51,485 nucleotides of DNA from Spartobacteria bacterium (GTDB taxonomy: Bacteria > Verrucomicrobiota > Verrucomicrobiia > Chthoniobacterales > Chthoniobacteraceae). Under the pieces are notes generated by a model. It was not told where the DNA came from, searched no databases, and was given only the letters and a program-made list of their open reading frames with translations. Positions 16,299-24,740 of this stretch are shown in pieces. Both the position numbers and the translations under genes were made by a program. Each line of letters opens with the position of its first letter. Position 1 is the stretch's first letter. The stretch lies in contig JAJPII010000013.1 in NCBI GenBank assembly GCA_021324825.1, positions 1 through 51,485 of the forward strand, in the 5' to 3' direction.

Positions 16299-17537
16299 TT
16301 GTCCACGATTTGGGGGATACTCCCGGTACTCTTTGTTCTTGGCGTTGTCTCCGCATTTTTTTCGGCGCTTGAGACCGCGCTTTTTATACTCCAGGCCTTC
16401 CACGCCCAGAAGCTGAAGGCCAGGAACCCCGAACTGGCCGGTTCCCTCGAAAAGCTGATGGAGAAGCCGCGCCGGCTGCTGAGCGCCATCCTCCTGGCCG
16501 GGGCGGCGACGAATCTCCCCCTGATTCTCCTCTGGATTTTTCTGATGCGGGAAATCGTGCCGCGGGTCTATCCCTTCTGGTTCGACGCGCTGTTTATTTT
16601 CGCGATCATCGTCCTCGCCTGCGAGCTTGTCCCGAAACTCGTCGCCTTGAAGCAGCCATATCGCATCGCGCGCATCGGCGTCCGCGTGCTCTCGGTGCTG
16701 ACGCCCATCCTCGACCCTGTAACGCGCGTGCTGGAGGGGTGGAGCGAGAGGATCGCCGAGGGGATTATCCCGGCCCGGCTGCAAGCCAATCCGTTCCTTT
16801 CCGGGGAGGAGCTGGAAACGCTGGTGGAGTTGAGCGCGGAGGAAGGCGCCTTGCACGCGACCGAGAGCGAGATGATCCGCGAGATCATGAAGCTGGCCGA
16901 CAAAACGGCGAAGGATTGCATGACGCCGAGGATCGACGTCTACACCCTGCCGGACGATCTTACCAATGAGGAAGCGGTGCGGCGGCTGAAGCAGGCGCGG
17001 CGGCGGCGGACGCCCGTTTACGGCGACAGCCCGGACGACATCCTGGGGATACTGGACGTGAAGACCTTCCTTTTCGACCCGAGCCAGCCGTACACCGAAG
17101 TGATGATACCCCCCTCCTTCGTCTCCGAAACCATGAACGCGCTCGACCTGCTGCGGAGTTTTCTCAGGCACAAACAGGGCCTGGCGGTCATCGTGGATGA
17201 ATACGGCGGCACGGAAGGCATCGTGACGATGGCCGACGTCGTCGAGGAGATCATCGGCGACGCCGTGCCGGACGCCGACCCCGGCCTTTATATTGAAAAG
17301 CTGGATGACGGCCGCCTGCTGGCGAGCGGCAACGCCAGGCTGGATGACCTGAGCGAAAGTCTCGGGGTGGACCTCGAGGAGGAGGGCATCGACACCATCG
17401 GCGGGCTGGTCTTCAACAGGCTCGGTTACATGCCGAAGGCGGGAACGGACCTCCAACTGCGCGGCCTGGCGCTGACCGTCCGCAGGACTTCGAAAAAGCG
17501 GATCGAGGAACTCATCATCGGCAAGGGGGACGCATGA
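16299..17537 (+). CDS. CNNM/CBS-domain membrane protein
   Basis: A 412-residue protein of the HlyC/CorC (CNNM) family: N-terminal DUF21-type membrane region (1-150, with FFSALETALFILQ at 20-32), two CBS domains (about 195-315, with DCMTPRIDVYTLPDD and VDEYGGTEGIVTMADVVEEI) and a CorC/HlyC C-terminal domain (335-405). Family members move or sense Mg2+ and other cations. The only possible start after an in-frame TAA (16290) is a TTG at 16299, with no clear Shine-Dalgarno. Overlaps its paralogue by four bases. Confidence 0.9.
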   Translation: MSTIWGILPVLFVLGVVSAFFSALETALFILQAFHAQKLKARNPELAGSLEKLMEKPRRLLSAILLAGAATNLPLILLWIFLMREIVPRVYPFWFDALFIFAIIVLACELVPKLVALKQPYRIARIGVRVLSVLTPILDPVTRVLEGWSERIAEGIIPARLQANPFLSGEELETLVELSAEEGALHATESEMIREIMKLADKTAKDCMTPRIDVYTLPDDLTNEEAVRRLKQARRRRTPVYGDSPDDILGILDVKTFLFDPSQPYTEVMIPPSFVSETMNALDLLRSFLRHKQGLAVIVDEYGGTEGIVTMADVVEEIIGDAVPDADPGLYIEKLDDGRLLASGNARLDDLSESLGVDLEEEGIDTIGGLVFNRLGYMPKAGTDLQLRGLALTVRRTSKKRIEELIIGKGDA

Positions 17538-18460
17538 TCTGGCCGGCCATCGTGATCAGCCTGCTGATCTCCTTCGTCTTCTCGGGCATCGAGGCGGGCA
17601 TCCTTTCCGTGAACAAGGTCCGGCTGCGCCACCGGGTCAAAACCGGCGACGCGGCCGCGATGAAACTGGAGCGCCTCCTGGGCCGGCCCGAGCGGGTCCT
17701 CGTCACGGTGCTTCTGGTCACGAATCTCATGAACATCTTCGCCGTCATTCTCGGCACGCAGGAGCTTGTCCGCGTCCTGGGCAAGGCCGGTTACGTCGCG
17801 GCCTTGTTCATCTCCCTGCCGGTCTATCTGCTCGGGCTGGAGTTGCTGCCGAAGTCGATCTTCCGCCGGTTTCCGTATCGCGCCCTTGCCGCGCTCTCTG
17901 AACCTCTGCGTCTGGCGGACCTGATCCTGACGCCTGTCTTGAAAATCGGCGATTGGGGGCTCTTTTTCCCGAAGAAGAAACTTTTTGTGGCGAGGGAGGA
18001 CTTCAAATACCTGACCACCGAAAGCGAGCGCGTCGGGACGCTGACGAACGTCGAGCGGGAGATGATCCACAACGTCATCGACCTGCGCGTCGTAACGGCC
18101 CGCGAGGTCATGCTGCCGATGGACAAAGTGCGGGCCGCGCCTTCCACGGCAAGTCTGGACGAAGTGCTGGCAATCGCCCGGGAATACGATCTCGACCGCC
18201 TTCCCATCGCCTCAGGGCATGGAGCTATAATCGGCCTCGTCAACATCTTCGAAGTGCTGCTCGACCGGACGCCCCGGAGCGCCGCCGCCTCCTTTATCCG
18301 CCGCATCATCGCGGTCGGGGCGGACGAACAGGCCTACCCCGTGTTGCGCAAACTGCGGGCCGCCCGCGCGGGCGTGGCGCTCGTCATGAACAAGGAGGGG
18401 GGGGTCGAAGGCATCGTCAGTTCGGACGATCTGATCAAGCGCCTTGTCACCGTGCTGTGA
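17534..18460 (+). CDS. CNNM/CBS-domain membrane protein, short paralogue
   Basis: A 308-residue relative of the preceding gene: DUF21 membrane region (1-145, FSGIEAGILSVNKVR), and a CBS pair (about 180-305) with REVMLPMDKVRAAPS and the final VMNKEGGVEGIVSSDDL. It lacks the CorC/HlyC C-terminal domain, so the tandem pair may work as a heteromer with one full and one short subunit. The last 14 bases overlap the end of the convergent DUF255 gene. Confidence 0.88.
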   Translation: MIWPAIVISLLISFVFSGIEAGILSVNKVRLRHRVKTGDAAAMKLERLLGRPERVLVTVLLVTNLMNIFAVILGTQELVRVLGKAGYVAALFISLPVYLLGLELLPKSIFRRFPYRALAALSEPLRLADLILTPVLKIGDWGLFFPKKKLFVAREDFKYLTTESERVGTLTNVEREMIHNVIDLRVVTAREVMLPMDKVRAAPSTASLDEVLAIAREYDLDRLPIASGHGAIIGLVNIFEVLLDRTPRSAAASFIRRIIAVGADEQAYPVLRKLRAARAGVALVMNKEGGVEGIVSSDDLIKRLVTVL

Positions 18461-20168
18461 GCCGCTCGATCTCCGTCGAGACCCTTCCGGGTTTGGAGAT
18501 TGGAGAGGAGCACGTGGTCGTCGTGCAGATGTAGGCCGCCGCATAGGGCAGGTCGGGATAGCTCCCATCGCGGTCTTTCCATTCGATCTGCTTGTAAACG
18601 CGCGGATACTCCAGCCCGGCCAGGAAAAGACTCCGGGCGGCCGGGTCGCCCTTCGGCCCGATGACGACGATATGAAGCGGCTCGACCGAAAACTCCCTCC
18701 CTGCGAGCAGGACTCCTCCCACATACGATTGCCTATGGGCCGCGACCTGCGGCGTGACGAGGAAACGGAGCGCCCGCCCGGCCATTTGCCTTTCATCGGC
18801 GTTCCCCGTGTAGCGGGAGAGCAGGTTCGCGAAGCGCGCCAGATCCGCGTTTTCGTCGAATTCCGGCTTTGACGGGATGATCGAGGCCTTTGCCGTCACG
18901 AACCCGGCGGAGGATTTGTCCTGGAAATTCGCTGACAGGAAGCGGGCGGCGGCCTCGGCGTCCGCAAGCCATTGGCGATCCCCCGTCGCGGCATGGAGGC
19001 TGAGAAATGCGCGTCCCATGTACAATGTATCGCCCAGGCAGAGCGGGCCGTCGCCGTGCCGAAAGCCGCCGCCGGGCAGGGCGCGCGTGCGGAGGATGAC
19101 CCCGGCGGCTTGTTCCGCCTCGCGCAGATACCCGGGATCGCCGGTTGCGGCATACAGCCGCGCGAGCGCTTCGATATACCACCCGTTTTCGCGCGCGTAG
19201 ACATGCCGGTCGATACGGGGGACGCCCGACTTGCGCCGCGCGGCGTCATCCATCGCGAAATACTCGGCGGAATGGCTGCCCGGAACGAGATCGGCATCCT
19301 GGCTCGTGTAGAATGCGCCGTCCGGGCTTCGCAGGAATTCCTGGACATAGCGATGGATGTCGCGAGCGGCTTGCAACCAGGCCGGGTCTTTCCAAAGAGA
19401 ATAGGCCTCGGCGTAAATGCGCAGGTTCTCCGCCTGCATCTGCATGATTTTCTCGAAGTGCGGGTGTTTCCAGTCGCCTTCCGCCGAGTATTGGTAAACG
19501 CCGCCCCAGACCGGGTCGATCAACTGCCGTTGAGCCGCGAGCGTTTGCCGCGCCATCCCGCGCGCGGCGTCCTCGCCGGCTTCCATGCAATACTCGGCGT
19601 TGTCCCAATCCAGGAATTTGTGCGGGCCGGCCCATCCGCCGAGTGCGTGGTCATACCCCGCATCGAGCGTCTTTCGCAGGGCGCTCTCCATCGCCGGCGT
19701 CAGGACGGCGTCGCGGGAATAGGCGAGGGCGGGTTCCGCGCGCACCGACGGTCCCGGCGTTGGATCGTCGATGATCGCCTGCAACATGGCGGCCATCTCC
19801 CCAGGCTGGATGAATCCCTGGCGCTTGACGATCTCGCCGCCCTTCGCGTCAAACACGACGGTGGCGGGCCAGCCGTAATCCTCGTATCGGTTGGCGAGGT
19901 CGGGCCGGGAATCCTGGTCAACCCGGACGGCGATATAACGCGACTGAACCAGGGAGATAACCTTGGGATCGGAATACGTCCGCGCGTCCATGACGTGGCA
20001 CCAATGGCACCAGACCGCCTCCAGGTCCAGAAGGATGAAACGGTGTTCCTTCGCGGCTCTCGCGAAGACAGCTTGCGACCACGGCTGCCATTGGATGCCG
20101 GGGGCGCCGGCCAAACCTCTCCCCTCGCCCGCCAGCAGAAGCAGGAGAAGGAGGAATAGCCGCCTCAT
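18447..20168 (-). CDS. Exported DUF255 thioredoxin-like protein
   Basis: A 573-residue protein with a signal peptide (1-21), a DUF255 thioredoxin-fold domain (25-135) bearing CHWCHVM (54-60), and a long alpha/alpha-toroid region as in YyaL/SPATA20 proteins. Canonical YyaL proteins lack a signal peptide; this one should act in the periplasm or be membrane-attached. The redox role is unproven. Its ATG overlaps the acyltransferase stop (ATGA). Shares a 14-base convergent overlap with the CNNM paralogue. Confidence 0.88.
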   Translation of the reverse strand: MRRLFLLLLLLLAGEGRGLAGAPGIQWQPWSQAVFARAAKEHRFILLDLEAVWCHWCHVMDARTYSDPKVISLVQSRYIAVRVDQDSRPDLANRYEDYGWPATVVFDAKGGEIVKRQGFIQPGEMAAMLQAIIDDPTPGPSVRAEPALAYSRDAVLTPAMESALRKTLDAGYDHALGGWAGPHKFLDWDNAEYCMEAGEDAARGMARQTLAAQRQLIDPVWGGVYQYSAEGDWKHPHFEKIMQMQAENLRIYAEAYSLWKDPAWLQAARDIHRYVQEFLRSPDGAFYTSQDADLVPGSHSAEYFAMDDAARRKSGVPRIDRHVYARENGWYIEALARLYAATGDPGYLREAEQAAGVILRTRALPGGGFRHGDGPLCLGDTLYMGRAFLSLHAATGDRQWLADAEAAARFLSANFQDKSSAGFVTAKASIIPSKPEFDENADLARFANLLSRYTGNADERQMAGRALRFLVTPQVAAHRQSYVGGVLLAGREFSVEPLHIVVIGPKGDPAARSLFLAGLEYPRVYKQIEWKDRDGSYPDLPYAAAYICTTTTCSSPISKPGRVSTEIERLTAR

Positions 20169-21286
20169 GTCAATGCTTCGAGGCCCGGGGCGCTCAACGG
20201 GTAGCCGGCGGACCGCGGTTTGGAGACCGCCCTCCCCTTGCCGCGCAGCAGTTCATCGCGCCAGGCGAGAATGGGCGACTCGATGAAACGCCACGAGCAG
20301 GCGCCGAGCAAAAGCGTGGCGGGGATGAGCACAAGGATGCGTCCGTCCGTGTCCATGACGGCGTTCAAAGCCCCCCAGTTCGGGATGAGGAGTTCCGTGA
20401 AATTATGGGCGAGGAAGATCGAGTAACTCATCCTTCCAACGGCCTGGAGGGGTTGCAGATTGAGGAGCGACCAGCGCTCGTTGCCGACGGAGACCTGGTG
20501 GATGAGCCACAGGAAGAAAAGCGAGGCGACCAGCGGGATATAGACGGCGTTCAGGGGAAGCTCGATTCCGAGAATCTTAAGGCCTACGACGAGGGCGAGG
20601 ATCGGGCCGCCTACCTTGCTCCCGGCGTTGAGAGCGCGCTGGAGAAAGAAGCGGCTCTCCTTGTCCAACTGGCAGAGAGCGAGCACGACGCCGCAGCCAA
20701 GCGAATCGAGGTCCGCGACGGGAAACGCGAACCAATACATCGTCCCCATGCCAAAATAATGGATGTGACAAACGAGGCGATAGAGCACCGCGACGACGAT
20801 GGCCGTCAACGCGATGGGCAGCAGCCGCCACTTTGGACGAAGGAGGACGACGAAGGCCCACGTGAGGTAAAACTGCTCGACGATGGAAAGCGACCAGAGC
20901 GGGGAAAAGCGGTCGGGCCACTCCCCTGTGTGGAGCATCCAGAAATTGGTGAGGAACGAGGCGTTCCACAAGAACCCTTCCCGCGCATAGGGAACGCCCA
21001 GGAGCAGCGTGACGAACAGCAGGATGTAATAGACCGGAAGGATGCGCAGGTACTTCCGAACCAGAAAGAACCGCAGCGCGGCTCCCGCGGTCAATTCGCC
21101 CTCCTTGACCCTGCCGCGCAAGCCCATGAGCGAGGCGGTCGTGAAATAACCGCTGAGGACAAAGAAAATCGTGACGCCGAAGCCGGAAAGAACGAAATGC
21201 GTGATGAAGAAGTGGTGCAGCATCACGATGCAGATGGCGACGCCCCGGAAAGCGTCAAGCTGCGGACAGTATTTTGATCGCGCCAT
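20165..21286 (-). CDS. Acyltransferase-3 family membrane protein
   Basis: A 373-residue protein with about ten membrane helices. It opens with the family pattern LDAFRGVAICIVMLHHFF (8-25), with the conserved Arg and the double His proposed for catalysis, followed by FFVLSGYF. Such enzymes O-acetylate or succinylate extracellular sugars, for example O-antigen or exopolysaccharide. It lies 64 bases after the SprT-like gene and is coupled to the DUF255 gene. Confidence 0.9.
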   Translation of the reverse strand: MARSKYCPQLDAFRGVAICIVMLHHFFITHFVLSGFGVTIFFVLSGYFTTASLMGLRGRVKEGELTAGAALRFFLVRKYLRILPVYYILLFVTLLLGVPYAREGFLWNASFLTNFWMLHTGEWPDRFSPLWSLSIVEQFYLTWAFVVLLRPKWRLLPIALTAIVVAVLYRLVCHIHYFGMGTMYWFAFPVADLDSLGCGVVLALCQLDKESRFFLQRALNAGSKVGGPILALVVGLKILGIELPLNAVYIPLVASLFFLWLIHQVSVGNERWSLLNLQPLQAVGRMSYSIFLAHNFTELLIPNWGALNAVMDTDGRILVLIPATLLLGACSWRFIESPILAWRDELLRGKGRAVSKPRSAGYPLSAPGLEALT

Positions 21287-21350
21287 CGTTCTTTAAATCG
21301 CCGTTACCGGCAAAGGTTGCGTCTGTTGACGACGATTATCAAAAAAAAAT

Positions 21351-21854
21351 TCATGGCAAGTCGGTTTTCACGAGCCGGAATCTGTCGTGGTAGCGCCCGC
21401 CGTTGAACCGGCGGCAGCAGGAGAGGCAGGCGACCTTGCGAGGGAAGGGCCTTACGCGGCGCACCTCGGCGCGGCATTCCAGGCAGCGGTACAAATGTCT
21501 CGCGGCGAGCCGCCTCCGCGGCAGCGGGAGATCGTGACAGCGCGGTTCCGCACCCAAGCCAAGATCATGGCAAGCCCGCTTCCATTCCGCGCCGTGCGGG
21601 GCTATGCGGCGGCGACCCGCTCGGAACCGGGCGGCCAGATGCGCGATCTCGTGGCGCAAAGTCCGGTCGATCTCGTCCGGGCCGAACGCAAGCAGCTTCG
21701 GGTTCAGGCTGATAAGCGCCGACTGACCATGCGCCGTCCCGGCGGTGCTCCGCATCCTGTTATTCCAGCGGACGCGCACCTGGCCCGCGAGCGCCTCGCA
21801 GCCGATCTCCCCCAACAGGCGTCGCGCCGTTTCCTCCAGAGCCGCCGCCGTCAT
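21351..21854 (-). CDS. SprT-like zinc metallopeptidase-type protein
   Basis: A 167-residue protein with the zinc-binding motif HEIAH (68-72) and a third His (about 87, APHGAEW), then a C-terminal zinc ribbon with CLECRAE and CLSCC. This matches the SprT/Spartan-like family; eukaryotic Spartan removes DNA-protein crosslinks, bacterial roles are uncertain. Coupled to the cysteine desulfurase gene by ATGA. Confidence 0.88.
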   Translation of the reverse strand: MTAAALEETARRLLGEIGCEALAGQVRVRWNNRMRSTAGTAHGQSALISLNPKLLAFGPDEIDRTLRHEIAHLAARFRAGRRRIAPHGAEWKRACHDLGLGAEPRCHDLPLPRRRLAARHLYRCLECRAEVRRVRPFPRKVACLSCCRRFNGGRYHDRFRLVKTDLP

Positions 21855-22978
21855 GACGCACTAGCCGCCAGCCGGGGCAGGATGCCGACGACCGTCTCGA
21901 TTTCTTCGGCGGTTGTTTCCCTGCCCAGCGAAAAACGCACGGTGGCGCACGAAGGCGACGGCTCGGCTCCCATCGCCAGCAGAACATGCGAAGGTTGGAT
22001 GGAGCCGGCCATGCAAGCCGAGCCGCTGGACGCGCAAACGCCTTCCAGGTCCAGGTTGATGAGCATCCCTTCCCCGTCAAGTCCAGGAAAACTGACGTTG
22101 AGCGTGTTTGCCAGCCGCAATTCAGGGTGGCCGTTCAGGATTGCGTCCGGGAAGGCCGCGCGGATTCCGTCCCACAGGCGGTCGCGCAGGGCGGCCTGTT
22201 TTTCCGATTCCGTTTCGGCGAGGGCCAATTCGGCGGCGACGGCCATGCCTGCGATGGCCGCCACGTTTTCGGTGCCGGGCCGGCGCTCATTTTCATGGGA
22301 GCCCCCGAACTGGATTTTTCTTATGGGAATGCCGGAGCGAAGATACAGCAGGCCCGCGCCCTTGGGGCCGTAAAACTTGTGCGCGGCGAGCGACACGGCG
22401 TCCGGGAGAAAATCGCCGCGCGGGAGCGGGATCTTGCCGAAGGATTGGACCATGTCGCTGTGAAGGAGAACGCCGCGTTCCTTGCAGAACGCGGCGATGC
22501 GCTCGATGGGCTGGAGGACGCCGGTCTCGTTGTTTGCGGACATGATGGAAGCCAGCGTGGTATCGGGGCGGATCGAGGCCTCCAGCCGGCCGGGATCGAC
22601 CAAGCCGAAGGAATCGACGGGCAGCCACGTAACCGAGTAGCCCTCGTGCTTCTGGAGATATTCCAGAGTATGCAGAACGGCGTGGTGCTCAACCGTCGTG
22701 CCGATGAGGTGTTTCCCTTTGCCGGCGAGAGCGCGAGCCAGGCCGAGGATCGCAAGATTATCCGATTCCGTGCCGCCGCTTGTAAAGATGATCTCATGCG
22801 GACGCGCGCCGAGCAGTGCGGCAAGACGGTCCCGCGCGTCGTCGATCGCCGCGCGCGCCTCGCGGCCCGCCTCGTGAATGCTGGAGGCGTTTCCAAAATG
22901 CCGCCCGAGGTATGGCAGCATCGCCTCGCGCGCTTCCGGCGCCAGGGGCGTCGTGGCGTTGTAATCCAGATAGATCAT
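21851..22978 (-). CDS. Cysteine desulfurase (NifS/IscS group)
   Basis: A 375-residue PLP enzyme that takes sulfur from cysteine as a persulfide for Fe-S clusters or thio-modification. PLP lysine Lys201 in LAAHKFYGPKGAG, His98/99 in TTVEHHA, and the catalytic loop SSGSACMAGS with Cys322; this loop is the group I type. Start at the ATG at 22978 in MIYLDYNATT, the usual N-terminus. Overlaps cysE stop by ATGA. No iscU, iscR or mnmA is adjacent, so the sulfur acceptor is unknown. Confidence 0.93.
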   Translation of the reverse strand: MIYLDYNATTPLAPEAREAMLPYLGRHFGNASSIHEAGREARAAIDDARDRLAALLGARPHEIIFTSGGTESDNLAILGLARALAGKGKHLIGTTVEHHAVLHTLEYLQKHEGYSVTWLPVDSFGLVDPGRLEASIRPDTTLASIMSANNETGVLQPIERIAAFCKERGVLLHSDMVQSFGKIPLPRGDFLPDAVSLAAHKFYGPKGAGLLYLRSGIPIRKIQFGGSHENERRPGTENVAAIAGMAVAAELALAETESEKQAALRDRLWDGIRAAFPDAILNGHPELRLANTLNVSFPGLDGEGMLINLDLEGVCASSGSACMAGSIQPSHVLLAMGAEPSPSCATVRFSLGRETTAEEIETVVGILPRLAASAS

Positions 22979-23877
22979 CGCGGGTCGGCGGAACGCGATT
23001 TTTTCGGGACGATCCGAAGTTGTGTTTCCTCGTAGTAGACGAGCGAGTTTTCCGGGACGCTCTGCATCAGGAAAACATTCGCGCCGATGGTGCTGCCCGA
23101 GCCGATGAACGTCTCGCCGCCCATGACCGTGGTGTTGGCATAGACGGTGACCCTGTCCCCCACGTCGGGATGCCGCTTGCCGCCCTTGAGGATTTTCCCG
23201 TTCTCGTCCTTCTGGAAGCTCTTCGCTATGAGGGAGACGCCCTGGTATAGCTTGACCCGCGCGCCGAGCGTCGAGGTCTCGCCGATGACGACGCCCGTCC
23301 CGTGGTCGATGAAGAAGTGCGGCCCGATCTTCGCGCCGGGGTGGATGTCGATCCCGGTCCGCGCATGCGCCCACTCGGTCATAATGCGCGGCACGAGCGG
23401 GACGTTCTCCAAGTATAACAGATGCGCGAGCCGCTGGATGGCGATGGCCTCCAAGTAGGGATAGGAAAGGATGATCTCCTCGTAACTGCGCGCCGCGGGG
23501 TCGCCTTCGTAAGCCGCTTCCACGTCGTCGCGCAGGAGTTCCCGCACTCTCGGCAGGCTGCCCAGGAGCTCCATGAGACGCTTCTCGGCGGCGGCGTCGG
23601 GACAATCCGGCTCCCGGATGCGGAGGCTCTTGCAGACTTCCGTTTTCAACCGGTCGGCGATGGCGCCTATGCGATGCGCCGTGACGCGGGCGAGGTGGTC
23701 CGAGTGGATCGCCTCCTGGTCGTGAAAGCCGGGAAAGAGAAGCTGCAGGAAATCCTCGCAGATGGAGGCGATCGCCCGCTTGGAGGGAAGATTGGAGCCG
23801 TCGATATTGTTGATGCCGCCGACTTCGCCGTAGGAAGCAAGAACCTCCCGCGTGATGCGTTCCAATCCCTTATCCAT
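22975..23877 (-). CDS. cysE: Serine O-acetyltransferase
   Basis: A 300-residue enzyme that makes O-acetylserine, the precursor of cysteine. An N-terminal helical region (1-155) precedes the left-handed beta-helix: GIDIHPGAKIGPHFFIDHGT and GVVIGETSTLGARVKLYQGV contain the conserved Asp and His. The downstream product, cysteine, feeds the coupled desulfurase, giving a cysteine-to-sulfur pair. Start chosen at the ATG at 23877 (MDKGLERI); the longer open frame has no support and would include the promoter. Confidence 0.93.
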   Translation of the reverse strand: MDKGLERITREVLASYGEVGGINNIDGSNLPSKRAIASICEDFLQLLFPGFHDQEAIHSDHLARVTAHRIGAIADRLKTEVCKSLRIREPDCPDAAAEKRLMELLGSLPRVRELLRDDVEAAYEGDPAARSYEEIILSYPYLEAIAIQRLAHLLYLENVPLVPRIMTEWAHARTGIDIHPGAKIGPHFFIDHGTGVVIGETSTLGARVKLYQGVSLIAKSFQKDENGKILKGGKRHPDVGDRVTVYANTTVMGGETFIGSGSTIGANVFLMQSVPENSLVYYEETQLRIVPKKSRSADPR

Positions 23878-23885
23878 GACAGGGC

Positions 23886-23914
23886 ATACTATAAGCCGAA
23901 AAACCGATTGACAA
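23886..23914 (-). promoter_or_regulatory. Promoter for cysE operon
   Basis: Minus strand: TTGTCA (23909-23914), 17-base spacer, TAGTAT (23886-23891); an alternative TATAGT is two bases nearer. The predicted start of transcription is only one to four bases before the cysE ATG (23877), so the mRNA may be almost leaderless. The same place carries a perfect TTGACA on the plus strand (23908-23913) that could serve the FecR gene, though no good -10 follows it. Confidence 0.45.
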
Positions 23915-23963
23915 GGAGCGGGCCGACCGGTAACCAAGGGGCGTTTTTGCGATCCTCTTTCCC

Positions 23964-24740
23964 ATGAGAAAAATCCAAATGACCGTCGCGCTGCTCGCGT
24001 CACTCGCATTATCCGCCCGCGCCAGCGTCACGGAGGCCCGTGTCGTCGTGGTGAAGGGAACCGTGACGACCACCGCGCCTGCCAGCTCGCAGGAGCAACC
24101 GGCCGTTCGCAACGCGGAGATTTCCGTCGGCAGCTCCATCGGCACGGCCCAGAAGAGCAGCATCCTCATGGAACCGACCCCGGGTTCGGCGGTCATGGTG
24201 CTGGAGCAGAGCAAAGTGGTGCTGACCGCGGACGATCTCAAAAAGACCGGCGAGACCATCATCGGGCGGAAGACATTTTTAAATCTCAGCCAGGGAAAGG
24301 TGCAGGCCGCGCTGGCCCATCCGCAAAACGGCGGCGTCGATTTCAAGATCAAGACGCCGCAATGCGTCGCCGCCGCGCGCGGCACGGTTTACAGCGTCAC
24401 GACCAACGGGAATTCGACCACCATCCTCGTCGGCCAGGGAAGCGTGGTGGTGACGTGGACATTTCACGGCAAGACTTACACCAAGATTGTATCCGCCGGC
24501 CAGGAGTTGACGGTCTTTACCGACGGCACGAGCACATCGCCGGACGTAACCGTCCAGGACCTCGACGCGCTCCGGCAGTTTGCCCAGGAGGCGGCGCTTC
24601 TTCTTGCCAATGATGAAAGCAAGGACCGCGGCTTTCCGGGTTACTTTTCCTCTCCGAACGCCGGCCCCGACACGTCGCAAACCGACCCGGGCGCGAACGG
24701 GACCTTCCCCGGCCAGACCTCCCAGGTCACGAACAAGTAA
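23964..24740 (+). CDS. FecR-domain exported protein
   Basis: A 258-residue protein with a signal peptide (1-21) and a FecR domain (about 25-180). The landmarks are GSSIGTAQKSSILM, RKTFLNLSQGKVQAAL, and KIKTPQCVAAARGTVYSV. The FecR fold senses or binds in the periplasm; there is no transmembrane anchor or sigma factor gene beside it, so it is not a classical FecI/FecR pair. The C-terminus is low complexity (Pro, Gly, Asn, Thr). Last 14 bases overlap holB on the other strand. Confidence 0.85.
   Translation: MRKIQMTVALLASLALSARASVTEARVVVVKGTVTTTAPASSQEQPAVRNAEISVGSSIGTAQKSSILMEPTPGSAVMVLEQSKVVLTADDLKKTGETIIGRKTFLNLSQGKVQAALAHPQNGGVDFKIKTPQCVAAARGTVYSVTTNGNSTTILVGQGSVVVTWTFHGKTYTKIVSAGQELTVFTDGTSTSPDVTVQDLDALRQFAQEAALLLANDESKDRGFPGYFSSPNAGPDTSQTDPGANGTFPGQTSQVTNK

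Noticed and set aside
23908..23936. Plus-strand promoter for the FecR gene
   Set aside because: TTGACA is perfect but the -10 place reads TAACCA; kept only as part of the cysE region note.
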